Notes: generated by a model from the sequence alone, not told the origin. A DNA stretch of 64,000 nucleotides from Diplosphaera chodatii (GCA_032358165.1 JAALGY010000033.1:3658001-3722000); one strand, 5' to 3'. Positions 36,761 to 48,922 are shown, counted from the first letter of the stretch. Numbers and translations are program-made.

Positions 36761-39700
36761 TCACGAAAAGGTAGCCATGGCCTCGTTTGCAGTTGGGATG
36801 AACTTCTCCTGCGCGGCGTCGGGCCTCAGCACCACCTGCCACAGTTGCAGGATCGGTTTTGAGATCCCAAAGTTGCAGTCCACACTGTCGTTCACGTGGA
36901 TGCAACACCGCAAGTGACTCGATGTCGATCAGCTGGTGCTGGTCACAGCCTCGTCGAGTGATGAACGGCCTGTTGCTGTAGGTGTGTCACAAGGCGCACC
37001 TTCATGCACTTGTCGGTGTCCCCTGGACCACAGCAACACACATGTCAGCAGTATGGTATGTCCGGCAAAGTACACAGGATGGCGGTTGGCTGGAGGCAAG
37101 CGCTGCAATGCGGTGCAATGCAGTCGTGTCCAGAGACAAGCACGGCCACTTCTGATGGTCGCATTGGCCTGCACAGCGCAGGTTCGCACTCTTTGCGTTG
37201 AACACTTCGTAGCCCCTGGACGCCTCCTTCAGCGGCATGATGTGACTGATGACCGCCTGCGGCCGCAGCTTGCCCTCCTGTGAAGATGAGCAGCATGAGC
37301 CTCACCATCACAGCTGCTCTGCAACACTGGCACGCAGTCTGCCCACAGTGGTTGTCTGCAGGACTGCTGGCTCATTCGCACATGTCACTTATGTGGATGC
37401 AAGATGTCAAACATGCAGATCATGCACATGCGAAGCAGCGCCTCAAGGCCTCGACGTCAGTTCATCTATGTACCTGGATCAAGCCCAGCAGCTTCTTCCA
37501 GAACGACTGGCAGGGGGTCTGGCCAGCGGCCATGTGCAGGCCCTGTAGTGTTGGCAGCAGAGACCAATCAACAGCACCATCGATTGCCTGCTGCCCAGGA
37601 CCCAGTTACTGGTGAAATCTGCAGTTGCTACTGCACATTGATCAGAGCCGTTCGATGGCTTCGTCAATCTCGGTTTGCAAGCGTGGAAGTGTACCTTCTC
37701 CATGAAGGCCCCGATGTTGAAGTGGTTGCAGAAGCCGGCGTACACCCCGACTGCAGCAGCAGCAGCAGCCAAATCATCGGCTGTAGCTGGACATTACAGC
37801 ACTACGGCTCTGCAGGCTCCTTGCCTACTCGAACCATCACATGCGCCCTCAGCATCCATCGTTCACAAGAGATGAGACAGGTTGACGCTTGGGAGACTCT
37901 GCAGGAACTAGTGCGGTTGGGACTGCCTTCATAGCCAGGGATGAATGACGCACCAATGCCGATGTAGCCACCCTTCCTGGTCGCATAGATGATCTCGTTG
38001 ATGATCTCTGCTGGGTCCGTCTCCATCATGAGCTTCATCTCGATCTGCAGCACGGCATATCACCGCGTAAACGCGCGCAGTGCGACCTCAGAAGATCAGA
38101 CCAGTTCGTCCTGACATGACTGGCACATAATCATGGTGGTGCAGGCACGGTGCAGATGCAGGCCTGTCACAATTGCATGACGCTTGCACAAGAAGCAGAT
38201 GGTCGTGTCTAAAGCCAAACAGAGTGCAGCGTGCTGTTTCATGACCTGACACACCCTGGCACTGTTGCACAATTGCTGTATGCAACGTCACAGGTTCGCA
38301 TTGTTGAGTACGTTGACTGGCAACCCACTGTTCCTCTCACCTTGTGGGCGATGCTGTGGGCGTAGTGGAAGCCAACAGCCTCAATGGAGCAGTCTGGGCC
38401 GTTGGGCACCATGTCATGCAGCGCGTCCAGGGTTTTGCGCTCTGAGAAGTTGATGGTCTCCACGCCGGGGGCGGCCTGCCGCGCATGTGAAAGGCCAAGC
38501 GGGTCAATGCAGTCAATATCATCAGACCGCATGTGCGCCGTGCCTAGCGAGACTTCACAGCATCTGTACGTGTTCCCTCGAGTGGCTACCGCTACCGCAG
38601 GTGAGCCGATGCAGGACATCAGACTTTGTTGCCAGCTGCTGATGCCAGCACATGAAATGAAGAGTGTCCCGGGACCACGAGCATATGCGCCATGTTGGGT
38701 ACTGCTTCCCCACTTGCACCGTGCTGCATATCAATCGTCATGCCGGTAGCGGCCTTTTCATGTCGGGTCATGCTATCCAAGTCCAGCTGTCCAAGTCCAG
38801 CTGTCCAATTTTCAGTGAACGTGAAAACCTAACATCGCTGTAGTCACACACCTCCTTGGCGCGCTGCAGGCGGTACTCGAACTCGTCGATGATGAGCACG
38901 CGCTTGGCGCCCCGTGCAAAGGCGCACTGCGCCGCCAGGACGCCCACTGCAGGGGCCCAAAAGATGCATCAGTGGAACGGGCACTATTGGAACGGGCCTC
39001 AATGTTTGACATCGTCATGCGATAGCACCCCTCCAGGCAGAAGGCTAGCAACCCTGAGCAGGGTTTGGTGCAAGCTGCACGGAGTGCACCATTGACCCGA
39101 GTGCAGATGATGTTGCCATGTGGCTCCTGCAGCCATGGGGAATCACATGATACGCAACTCAGCCTGACATGCTGCAAAAGAATCACCCACCCGGGCCGGC
39201 GCCCCAGATGGCGACGACATCGCCCTCCTGCACGTTGGCGCACTCGTTGGCCCACCAGGCGGTCGGCAGGATGTCGGACAGGAACAGCCACTTCTCGTCG
39301 GGGTCCTGGTCCGGCACCCGCAGCAGGTTGGTGTCCGCTGTGAGCACAGGCGCAGACGGTTAGACGGTTGTCAGCACACTACAGCAGTCTGTCAATGACG
39401 CTGCTGGCACCGCTCACAATCAGCAACAGCACAACATCCACTGCTGCTATGCATGAACGATGCCATGCATATGATGTTCAGTTGCCGGTAGATTCAGCAA
39501 TGGCAGCAGTCGCACCAAAGATGACACGCGCATATTCGGCCTGGCCGCCCTCATACCCGCCAGTTAGCGCAGAGTACCCTGCAGGGGGAGCGCTTAAGTG
39601 TATAGTCCGTGTGATGCCTCCCACTGCCTATGCAGCTGCTGCAGCAACAGCAACGGCAACAGCAAGCAGCACATGTGCAGTGCGCAGCAGGGTGGACATG

Positions 39701-40865
39701 GATGCCCTGCAGCAACCTGACGAATCGCACCGTGAATGCCGCACGTATTGTGGCCGTACAGCATCGCCTGCGTGTCCGAGGTGTTGGTCACGTCGCAGGC
39801 CGAGAACAGCCCCTTCTTGCAGTACCTGCAGGTCCGGGTTCAAAAGCAGCTGAAGCCCCACATGTGCCATGGTGCTGCAAACTTCCCCTCGACGACGGCC
39901 AGGGAACAGTGTCACATTTACAGCCAGCAACCGTCAAACAATGCTGCCCTTTCGATGTCAGCAGGCAGTGGGCTCACATGCAGGCGCCGCAGCCCAGGTC
40001 GAAGGCAGCCACCACGCGGTCGCCCTTTTTGAAGTTCTTCACCTCGGGCCCCACACTCTCCACGATGCCCATGAACTGCAAATGTAGCCGGTCTGATCAA
40101 TGAGGCTTGCATGACACAAAGAACACCAGCGGCAACATATGGCACTGGTCATAGCATCCAAGCCACTGCTAGACCCTACCTCATGGCCCAGCAGGTCGCC
40201 CTTGCGCATGCCGGGCATGGCGCCCATGTACATGTGCAGGTCGGAGCCGCAGATGGCGGTGGAGGTGACCTTCAGGATGGCGTCCCGCTGCACGGCACAC
40301 AGCGAGGTGTATGCATGCATAAGGTCCGGCGTCGCTCACCCTACTCTGATGAGGGCATGCGCACATGGTCATTGACATCGCATGCTTCACGGATGAGCTG
40401 CACGGCGCCTAACAACTCAGACAAATCAACTCGGGACAGCGGCTTGCCTGCATGCAAGGGCCCCATCGAAGTGTCCGCATGGCGCATGCAGGGAGCTACC
40501 ACCGGCTGCCTGTCTCACCGGATCCGTGACGACGGGCACGTCGCGCTGGTTGACGGTGATGCTGCGCTTGCCAGTCCACTCAGCGCCCAGCATCTTCCTG
40601 TTGGGGTCATGATTCGCGTGCAGCTCCACCTTCCCGATGCCCAGGTCAGTCTGGTCCGTCACCTGCCATTTAAAGATGTATGGACAGGTGAGCAGCAACG
40701 TCAGAAAACCGTACTGTGTGTCGCGTTGGTCACGAGTCTGCATGCATCCGCTAAGTCTCGGATGGCGTGACTTCAGGAGCAAGTGGTACTTTGCACAGGT
40801 GAGCAGCCATGTGGCTGGGTGAAAGCACAGAAAAGACGATCAGGGCAGTATCGCACCGTCGGCAT
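36761..40865 (-). CDS. Zinc-dependent alcohol/formaldehyde-type dehydrogenase, copy 2
   Basis: Paralogue of copy 1 with the same exon plan. First exon ATG-CCG-ACG (40865) then [20 protein letters not shown] and [20 protein letters not shown]. The catalytic-zinc segment [20 protein letters not shown], the structural-zinc segment [16 protein letters not shown] and [14 protein letters not shown] follow. The cofactor fold is VVAIWGAGP joined to [18 protein letters not shown] with IIDEFEYR. Further exons: [111 protein letters not shown], and the last exon [22 protein letters not shown] at 36761-36763. No frame break, lost splice site or missing catalytic residue was seen, so it looks functional. 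By eye it is closer to copy 1 than to copy 3 at the N-terminus. Confidence 0.92.
38777..38804. repeat. 14-bp tandem repeat, two units, in an intron of dehydrogenase copy 2
   Basis: CCAAGTCCAGCTGT occurs twice back to back, with the first four bases of a third unit following. Confidence 0.85.
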
Positions 40866-41495
40866 GTTTGCTCTTTGTCGGACGACTGGTGATCAGGACG
40901 GCAGCGCACGGTGGTGTGCAAAAGCTTGGCTTTCGCAACAGCGCGAGAGCTACAGTGCTGTTTGAGATAACAGTTCAACGCGCCTGAGTTGTCTGATGTT
41001 GATGTGAGTTCTTGTTGGGGTGCTGCACCTGACATGTCGGCCTGCGCAGGTGCTGAGTAGCAGGAAGTAAGAGTTGTCGGACAACAGCGTCCTGATGCCA
41101 ACGGTGTCCCACCAAATCCATCAGCGTGGTGAATTTACCCACGTGCAGCAATCGAATACCAATGCAGACCACACCGATGTAAGCTCAGACGATCAATGCC
41201 TGAAGAACAACAGGCTGCGATGTAGAAGCCAAAACACCAAACCCAACAGCTTTGCCGAAGAGTGCTCGAATTTGCAGTTCTGTCCCGCACAATATGCGCT
41301 GCACACAAAATGGACACCCAGAATCATGGGCGTCGTCACTGCCCACTACTTATGCACCCTCCAACAACCCTTGTTGCTGACGCACCAGGAACGGCAGCAG
41401 GTCTCTGCAGCTCGCCAGAGCGAGCGATGGTCGTCTATCTTGCAGCATCCTGTGGGGCAGGTCATCTTGGACGTGTTTCCAACTTGCTGTGGCGC
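40866..41495. other. Intergenic between dehydrogenase copies 2 and 3
   Basis: About 630 bp of lower-GC sequence holding the copy 2 promoter and the copy 3 3' UTR. No TATA box or gene was recognised. Confidence 0.45.
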
Positions 41496-44400
41496 TCAGG
41501 CCGTCAGCTTGCTCAGCGCCTCGGCAGCGCCGGAGATGAAGGTCTCCTGGGTGCCCCCTGGCTTCAGAACCACCTACGCCATGACCAGAACCCACGTCAT
41601 GATGATAGAAACGACTTGACTTTCAGGATATATCCATCTTTGCAATTAGACCATGTTCAATAGGTCCAGGATATGGTCAGACTGCTTGCCTTGGTGCACC
41701 GGTCCTCCTCGCCTGGTGACAAGCAGGACATGAACAGTCAATACACATGAACGAAACGACTGCCGAGATGTCGTGACAGATGCACATGATGAGCGCATGC
41801 CATGTTGGCCCCCTGAGCATGACGGCGGCTGGCTGCTATGGATGCCAATCAACCAAGCGCTCACGCTTGGAGTTGAAGATCTCGTAGCCCTTGGCGGCGT
41901 CCTTCAGCGGCATGATGTGGCTGGTGACCGCGTGCGGCTTCAGCTTGCCCTCCTGCAGGTTGCATGTAGGATGCAGCTGTCAGCGGCTGCGCAGTCAGCT
42001 CAGACGCAGGCCGCCGGCTGCAGTGGTTGGCCAGGTCCCGACAGGTTCCTGCACTTGCTGCTCGGTTGTCGGTATGTTCCGACAGGTTGTGCGCACTACA
42101 GGCTCTATCACCTAGCTGCAGTTCAATAACAAGGGGTTGCAGGATGCACCTGGATGTACTGCAGCAGCTCCTTCCAGTAGGCCTGGACAGGCGTCTGGCC
42201 GGCGCCCATGCGCAGGCCCTGCAGCAGAAGGCAGCGCATGACTTGGCACCACTGGTCCTGCCCCGCTGCCTGCTGCGACGGTACCACGGTGCAACTTTGT
42301 CATCGGGCATGTGACACAGGCACTATGGGTATTGTAGTACCTTCTCCATGAAGGCACCAATGTTGAAGTGATTGCAGAAGCCTGCATACACGCCCACTGC
42401 GCACGGCACAGCGAGTATGTCAGCACGGCGACAGGCGGAAGGCAGCCACAGCAGACAGATGCCATTGTGTGCGACACCGGGGCTCGTGCACATGGGTCCA
42501 CAAGACCTGGCAGGCAGCAGCAAGCAGGCGGGAGCGCGCGCACCAATGCCGATGTTGCCACCCTTCCGGGTTGCGTAGATGATCTCGTTGAGGATCTCCG
42601 ACGGATCTGTCTCCAGCATCAGAGCCATCTCCACCTGCAGCCATGAGTACCGTATGCCTCAGGTGGCTGCCCCAGCAACTCAGAGCACTTCAGTCCATCG
42701 CGGTTTCACAAAAGAACAGCGGCTTCCAGCATCGTGTGATTGTCATGCATGCACGACACTGCAGCCGTCAGCTCTGGGCATACTGTGCTGCATGCTTGGC
42801 AACGACAGCCGCACCTTGTGCAGCATGGAGCTGGCGTAGTGAAAGCCGACGGCCTCGATGGAGCAGTCAGGGCCGTTGGGCACCATCTCGTGCAGCGCGT
42901 CCAGCGTCTTGCGCTCGCCAAAGTTGATGGTCTCCACACCGGGGGCAACCTGCATGCATGGCATTCCGGCTCAATACTGTACAGCCAGGCGGGCTACAGC
43001 AGTGCTTGCTGTCAATACCTGCTGCTGCTGCTGCTTGCTGCTGATACAGCACTCAGCATGCGGTTCTTTGCCATGCTGTGCATGGCTATGCTGCATGACA
43101 GTAGCGCTGTGTCAGACATGGCTCTTGAGCCTTGGCTGCAGCACGTGCTCCTGTGCACAGGGGTGCACATTTTACTGCAGGGCTGCCCGCACCTCCTTGG
43201 CGCGCTCCAGGCGATACTGCGCCCTGTCGATGATGATGACGCGCTTGGAGCCGCGCACGAAGGCGCACTGCGCCGCCAGGATGCCCACTGCAGGGGGTGC
43301 ACCAGGCTCAGTCGGCGCCTCCCGTGATGCGCAGGCGTGGCTGACACTGGAGGTATGGTGGCGGGACAGGCAGCAGGCTTCTCGCCTTTTCGCACATGGT
43401 GGATGCACAAGGGACGATAGTTGCAGAAAGGCAAGGTTCAGGCAGCAGGCTGTGTCGTCATGTACGGCGTGCAGGTGTACCTGGGCCAGCGCCCCAGATG
43501 GCGACCGTCTTGCCATCGCCGGTCTCCGCCAGCACATTGGCGTGCCACGCCGTCGGCAGGATGTCCGACAGGTACAGCCACTTCTCGTCGGGGTCGCTCT
43601 CCGGCAGCTTCAGCAGGTTGGTGTCGGCTGCATATGCATGGAACAGCAGTCAGGCTCTGCAATGTGCCGAAGTCACATCAGGCCTGCTGTCCGTGTCAAT
43701 GCGCCGCGGCCATGCCGTTTGCAGCTAACACAAGGCGCCGTGACTCTGCCCGCATTACAGCGCCATATGCATGCAGAGCGGGAGTGGCAGCTCACCAAAG
43801 ACGACGCGGGCATAATCAGCCTGGCCGCCCTCCCAGCCCCCTGTCAGCATGGAGTAGCCTGCAGCAGGGGTGAGATGCAGGTCACTCCAGGCTGGTAGCC
43901 TCCGGTATATGCTGCACTTTTCTGCCAAGCTGCACGGCATGGCTTGCCACACATCAGCAGGCAAGAAGCGTGCATGCGCCCTCAAGGGCAGTCACAAGGG
44001 AGAGCAGCACTGCAGCAGGCTCAGCGCACCGTGGATGCCGGCCGTGCGGTGGCCGTACAGCATCTCCTGCGTCTCCGAGGGGTTGGTCACATCGCACGAC
44101 GAGTGCAGCCCCTTGGAGCAGTACCTGCAGCATCCACGATCATCCGGAAGGTGACCAGTCCTGCAACCCTGGTCTGGCATACAGTATGTGATGGGCAACC
44201 TGCTCAATAGAGGTGCGCAGCCTGACAGGATGGTGCAGTGTGCACGCATGAAGCCACAATGCCACACTGACGGCGTCCGCCCTGCTCACATGCAGGAGCC
44301 ACAGCCCAGGTCGAAGCAGGCCACCACGCGGTCGCCCTTCTTGAAGTTCTTCACCTCGGGGCCCACGTCCTCCACGATGCCCATGAACTGCAGGTGACAG

Positions 44401-45411
44401 CAACATGCTCATGACTCTGCAACTTATATGTGTGGTCAGACAACAGCAGTGTTGCGGGTGCACGGCACAGGGAACGGGGTTATACGCATGGGATTGTAGG
44501 TTCGAGCGCATGCAGGCGCACGGGATCGTACCTCATGGCCCAGCAGATCGCCCTTCGTCATGCCGGGCATGGCGCCCGTGTACATGTGCAGGTCCGAGCC
44601 GCAGATGGCAGTGGAGGTAACCTTGAGGATGGCATCTTGCTGCAGGAACAAAAGTTTATTCCTGAAGAGCGGTTCCACCGTCCATCGTTAAGGGTGCGTG
44701 CTCATCGCTGATCGACGCACTTGACCCTGATGCTCAGGGGTCTTCAGGTGGAGACAACTGCGAACATGGCCGCCGAGCGCGGATTGCCTTCCTGCTGCTG
44801 CTGCTGCTGTTGCTGCTGCTGCCGAGAACAGCGGGCAGCGCGTGCACCAGCCGCTCATGTGCATGCGTGCATGCAGCGCTCACCGGGTCCGTCACCATCG
44901 GCACATCGCGCTCATTGACGGTGATGGACTGCTTGCCGGTCCATTCCGCGCCCAGCATCTTGCGGCTCGTGTCATGCTGCAGTGCAGCATACTCAATAGA
45001 TTACAACTGACGATCTTCATGTGGGTGCACCACAAAGTAAGGAAGACTAGCAGCTTGCATATGCCGCATGCAGGCCAGGTCAATTTGGCACAGCATGGTC
45101 ATTAGTCAACAGGTGCGATTGTACCTTGGGGTTGAGCGTGACCTTGCCCAGGCCCTGGTGCGTCTGGTCGCTGACCTGTTGCATTGAAAGTACTTAGAAC
45201 AGTGACTAGCCGCCATAGGCTTTCAGCATGCAACTCTGGCGCACAGTCTTGATGATTTGCAAGGGTGCGGGCGCACCCAACGCGCAACCCAAGAGACGCA
45301 GGCAATGCACAACACTGTTCTGTGACCATGCACTGCGTGAAAAACTTGATCAGACGAGTGTGCAACACATGTCAAGATACGTCATCAGCTCACGTCCTTT
45401 GGCGGAGGCAT
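41496..45411 (-). CDS. Zinc-dependent alcohol/formaldehyde-type dehydrogenase, copy 3
   Basis: Most divergent of the three paralogues. The first exon is MPPPKD (ATG complement of 45409-45411), joined at GTGAGC to [17 protein letters not shown] and then [17 protein letters not shown]. It retains [19 protein letters not shown], the structural-zinc segment [57 protein letters not shown] joined to [18 protein letters not shown], and [14 protein letters not shown] (Arg-Ala after the Asp where the others have Glu). Next are [70 protein letters not shown] and [16 protein letters not shown]. The penultimate exon EEDRCTK ends AAG|GCAAGC, a GC donor, joined to [22 protein letters not shown] at 41496-41498. 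Catalytic residues are intact. A CAG repeat lies in an intron near the 5' end. Confidence 0.92.
41574..41689 (-). other. Last intron of dehydrogenase copy 3, GC-AG type
   Basis: The intron begins GCAAGC after AAG and ends CGTAG before GTG. The same phase-0 junction in copies 1 and 2 has AAG|GTGCGC. Splicing here is the only way to join RCTK to VVLKP as in the paralogues, so the GC donor is well supported by comparison. Confidence 0.8.
44792..44821. repeat. CTG/CAG trinucleotide repeat in an intron of dehydrogenase copy 3
   Basis: Ten triplets, interrupted once by TTG. It lies between the exons for the N-terminal VPMVTDP segment and the ICGSDLH segment, so it is not translated. Confidence 0.8.
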
Positions 45412-46026
45412 TGTGGCTGGCTGCTGACGCTGTGACGGGTACAGAAGTCGCGGATTGATGTATTTACTTCAGCTGTGTTTGATTGCAGCGATCGCAAGTG
45501 TCAGAGACGTCACTGTAAATCCGCGGAATGCCGTAACACACTACGCATACCCCGTTTAGTCCTGCTGCACCTGTGACTTTCCATCGACTTCAGGGCAACT
45601 GCCGCGCGGGCCATCCTGCCAGCTATAGAGGGGCTGATTGGGGGCTCCTACATCACAGCCTTGCCGTTGCCTTTCACCGCAGTCGCATGGTCCAGGCCAG
45701 CCAGCTTAGTTTGAGCACATGCCTCTGGACACTGGTTGACTCGACTGGGGAGCTGACATACATGGCATCGAGCTCGCGAAGCACATCAGCTGGAGTTTGG
45801 TTACCACGTGGAGGCTTCTGTAAATGCACGTTACAATGAACTGCACAGGTTGGATACTGTTGGTGGGCTGCTGAGAACAGAGGGTGGAAAGATGCACGTT
45901 TGCTGCAAACTAGGCTGGCGGGGTAAAGGCAACGGTCAAATGAATGCTCAAAGCTGGTGTGGTGCACTGTGAGATTCTGAATCAGATCCCCGCGGAATTT
46001 CACAACCATCAAGTCCCAGCTGATCA
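45412..46026. other. Intergenic: copy 3 promoter and WrbA-like 3' UTR
   Basis: About 615 bp. A minus-strand TGTAA poly(A) candidate for the quinone reductase lies at 45831-45835. No gene seen. Confidence 0.45.
45831..45835 (-). terminator. Candidate TGTAA polyadenylation signal for the WrbA-like gene
   Basis: TTACA on the plus strand, about 190 nt downstream of the stop codon at 46027-46029. Confidence 0.35.
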
Positions 46027-47850
46027 TCAGACCGCCAGCTTCTTGGCGATTGTCGCAAACCACTTGCCCTGGTGCTGCGCGGTGGTCAGCTCTGTACAGA
46101 CATCACACGCATCACGTGTCACCATCCGGTTCACAACACACACACCCTGTACGGGATTTTCAGAGTGGATGAGCATAGCATAGCACATCCACGGTTTGTA
46201 TGGTGGTAGCAGCATCAGCTGCGGTCCACAGCATGGCAAGCTCGATCAGGTGTCTTCAGGACATCTCACCAATCTCGCTCGGCTGGCGCGCGCCAGTCGG
46301 GCCAGCAAAGGTGCCGGCGCCCCACGGGGAGCCACCCTGTGACATAACAGCATCCACCTCAGCTCTCGATGCCATATCAACAGCTCTGGGGACTGCTCCG
46401 ATGCATCAGCGACAGGCAACGGTAACACACATGAGGCATTACAAAGTGCAGAGCACAGCAGTTGCATGACAGCGCACCTGAACCTCGTCCAGGCCGAACT
46501 GCAGGCCGTTCGGCACCGTGTAGCCCAGTGGCACGAACACCATGCCATGGTGCGTGAACTGCGTGACGGCTGCGCAGGCACACGACCAGAAGTGTCAGCA
46601 GCATGTGGGCGAGCAAACTTTACATGCAGCACGTGAAACCTAATCAGGGATCTTGCAAGCAAAGAGATATTACGTAGGGTCAGGCGACTACAGGGTGTGC
46701 GAGCATGTTCATACGAGATCCTGCATGTGAGGCCTCACAGGTAAAAGCCGTGGTCTCCTGCCCGCCGCCCTGGCTGGCGGTGGAGAAGAACACGCCGACA
46801 GGCTTGCCGGCCAGGGCGCCCTTCTGCCACAGGCCGCCGGTTGCGTCCCAGAGCGCCTTGAACTGCGCGGCGGGCATACCGTACCTGCAGCACAGTTGCA
46901 CTACACATCAGGGCACTGCAGCGAAAGCAGGACATTCTTTTGATCAAACCCAACTGCATCTGTCACCTGAGCTGCTGCAACCTTCAGTGAGGGACAGATG
47001 GCTGCACAGGTATGAGCAGGCCAACGCTGCAGGCGTGCCAATGCACGCACCGAGTAGGGAAGCCGATGAGGAAGCCGTCGTAGTTGGGCAGGTCGTGCAC
47101 GTCGATCTCTGGAATGGAGGTGTCAGGGCCGGGCGCGTGCATCTTCTCCAGCACCGCCGGCGGCAGCGTCTCAGGGATCTGCGAGCAAGGTTATGACAGT
47201 TCAGCCGCAGCTCAGCATCTGGAGTCCAGCTTTGTGCCTTGGTGAGCGAGCAGATGCTGCTGTGGCACCACAAGATGCTGATCATCAGTTGTGCGGCTGG
47301 TGAGAGCAGACCAACAGGCAACATCTGCAGGCGCACCCGCAGCAGGGTGGCCTCAACGCCATCCACTGAGAGGGCGCCCTCCAGCTCCTTCTTGGCCAGC
47401 TGCATTTGTACCAAACATCAGGCTCAGCAGATAGGAACGTATGCTAGCATGTTGTAGCGAAGCGTACTGTGCAGTCGAGATCACGCTTGGCAAAGCTTGA
47501 CACAATTCATGTCAACATCACACGGGGCACACCTGGGCAATGTGGCCGTAGGTGGAGTAGTAGAGCACGGCAATCTTGCAGGTTCCGGTGGTCGCAGTGG
47601 TTGCCATGGTGCTGGGCGCTGTAGTGGCTGCCGGCTGAGTGGCAGGGGCTGGCGTTGGGGCAGGGGCGGGGGCTGCAGCAGGGGCGGGGGCAGGGGCGGG
47701 GGCTGGAGCGGAGGCTGGGACTGCGGCGGGCTTGGGAGCAGCGGCGGTCGGCTTGGCGGCGGTGTCCCCTTCGGCGACCTTGTTGTGCTTTTTGGACCTG
47801 CAGAGGACACAAGTGGTGGGACGATCAGGCTCCACGGCTTGGCACTGCAT
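46027..47850 (-). CDS. WrbA-type NAD(P)H:quinone oxidoreductase (flavodoxin fold)
   Basis: FMN enzyme making the two-electron reduction of quinones, which avoids semiquinone radicals. The flavodoxin core starts [17 protein letters not shown] with the FMN phosphate loop STYGHI. Then come [46 protein letters not shown]-type sequence, [56 protein letters not shown], and the WrbA signature [20 protein letters not shown]. The last exon is [15 protein letters not shown] at 46027-46029. Ahead of the core is an unusual extension: [16 protein letters not shown] and then about 45 residues of Ala-Pro repeats. The N-terminus is uncertain: the frame is open to ATG at 47850 ([11 protein letters not shown]), but a CTCTGCAG acceptor at the SKKH junction suggests an unseen first exon. 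About six exons. Bacterial WrbA lacks the extension. Confidence 0.92.
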
Positions 47851-48922
47851 CGACACCTAAATGTGGTGACCGAAATGTCAGACGCTGTAAAACCGTTGCA
47901 CGACTTGACGTGGCCTGATCTGGTAGCCTACGATAAACAGCTCAAGCACTTGAGACATCCACGCGCCGCTGCATGCAGCTGGATCAGCTCTAGTTGGCTG
48001 CCGAGTCATCTAACCTACTGGATTGCCTGTGCCGCACAGTCCCGACAACGTGTGTTTCGCGAAGTTTGCGCTATTAACGCGCAATGTAGCTTAAGGATAC
48101 GATATATATCTTGCCGTTGCATTGACAGGCATGCGTGCGGTCGTTGCGCGGGTGGGATCGCAGAGAATGCATGCTTTAACACGGCGGCACCCACCCGAGT
48201 CCGCAGCAGTTCATATGCGTTACGCTGTTGACTGCCGTAGAAGATTGCTTGCTGCAAACTGTGAGTGATGATCGAGGCCGTCCGCACCGCTGGCACGCCT
48301 CACTCGCACGTGTGAGCTTACGACACCGGCAGACTAAACCCGGATATCTCACGTCAGGAGCAGGGACGATGACGTGCGTTTCTGACTCTGGTTCCCATTC
48401 ACTCGAGGGTGCCAAGGGGAATAGAACTGTTCCCCTTGAGGGTGCCATGGTTCTTGAAGTAAAGCCAAAGCAGTGCAGTTGCATTCGATTCCTTGATCCA
48501 TTCCGTCGATATTTTCGACACTTGTGGCGTCTGAAACGCATAACAATGGCACGGCAATCAGAAATTTGCGAAACACGAGCAGGTTGTTGTCAGTGGCAGA
48601 TCTGCAGGGCTTGATCACAAGCTTGAATTTTGTCGTTCGCATTGTGGACCACATTGTGAACCCCGTAAACTCAGCAGCGTCATCTTGGTGCTCGTATACC
48701 CCTTTTGCAGTCGTGGACATCACTGCCAGCATAATCTGTGTTACAAGGTTGCATCTGGTGCAGGCACGCTGTATCCCCAGTCAGGGAGGGTGCTGAGAAG
48801 ATAGGGGCAGAAGAAGAGCACTGTGCATGGAGGAGTAGCACCATGACAGTCCGGGCTTTTGACTGCTGACCACCAGCGGACCAGATCATCCATCGAAGGG
48901 GTCAGCACGGCGCGCTGCCGCC
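47851..48922. promoter_or_regulatory. Divergent intergenic region between the WrbA-like gene and COG2
   Basis: About 1.07 kb, less GC-rich than the genes. It contains a TATA-like palindrome GATATATATC at 48101-48110, about 250 bp above the WrbA-like ATG, and a compact repeat structure at 48405-48447 listed separately. No gene recognised. Confidence 0.45.
48405..48447. repeat. Inverted repeat flanked by 10-bp direct repeats
   Basis: Arms AAGGGGAA (48414-48421) and TTCCCCTT (48430-48437) are perfect complements around an 8-nt spacer. The direct repeat GAGGGTGCCA sits immediately on each side (48405-48414 and 48438-48447). Confidence 0.85.

Noticed and set aside
42858..43898. A 346-codon plus-strand open frame over dehydrogenase copy 3
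   Set aside because: Antisense shadow; the minus strand carries conserved dehydrogenase exons with matching splice sites.
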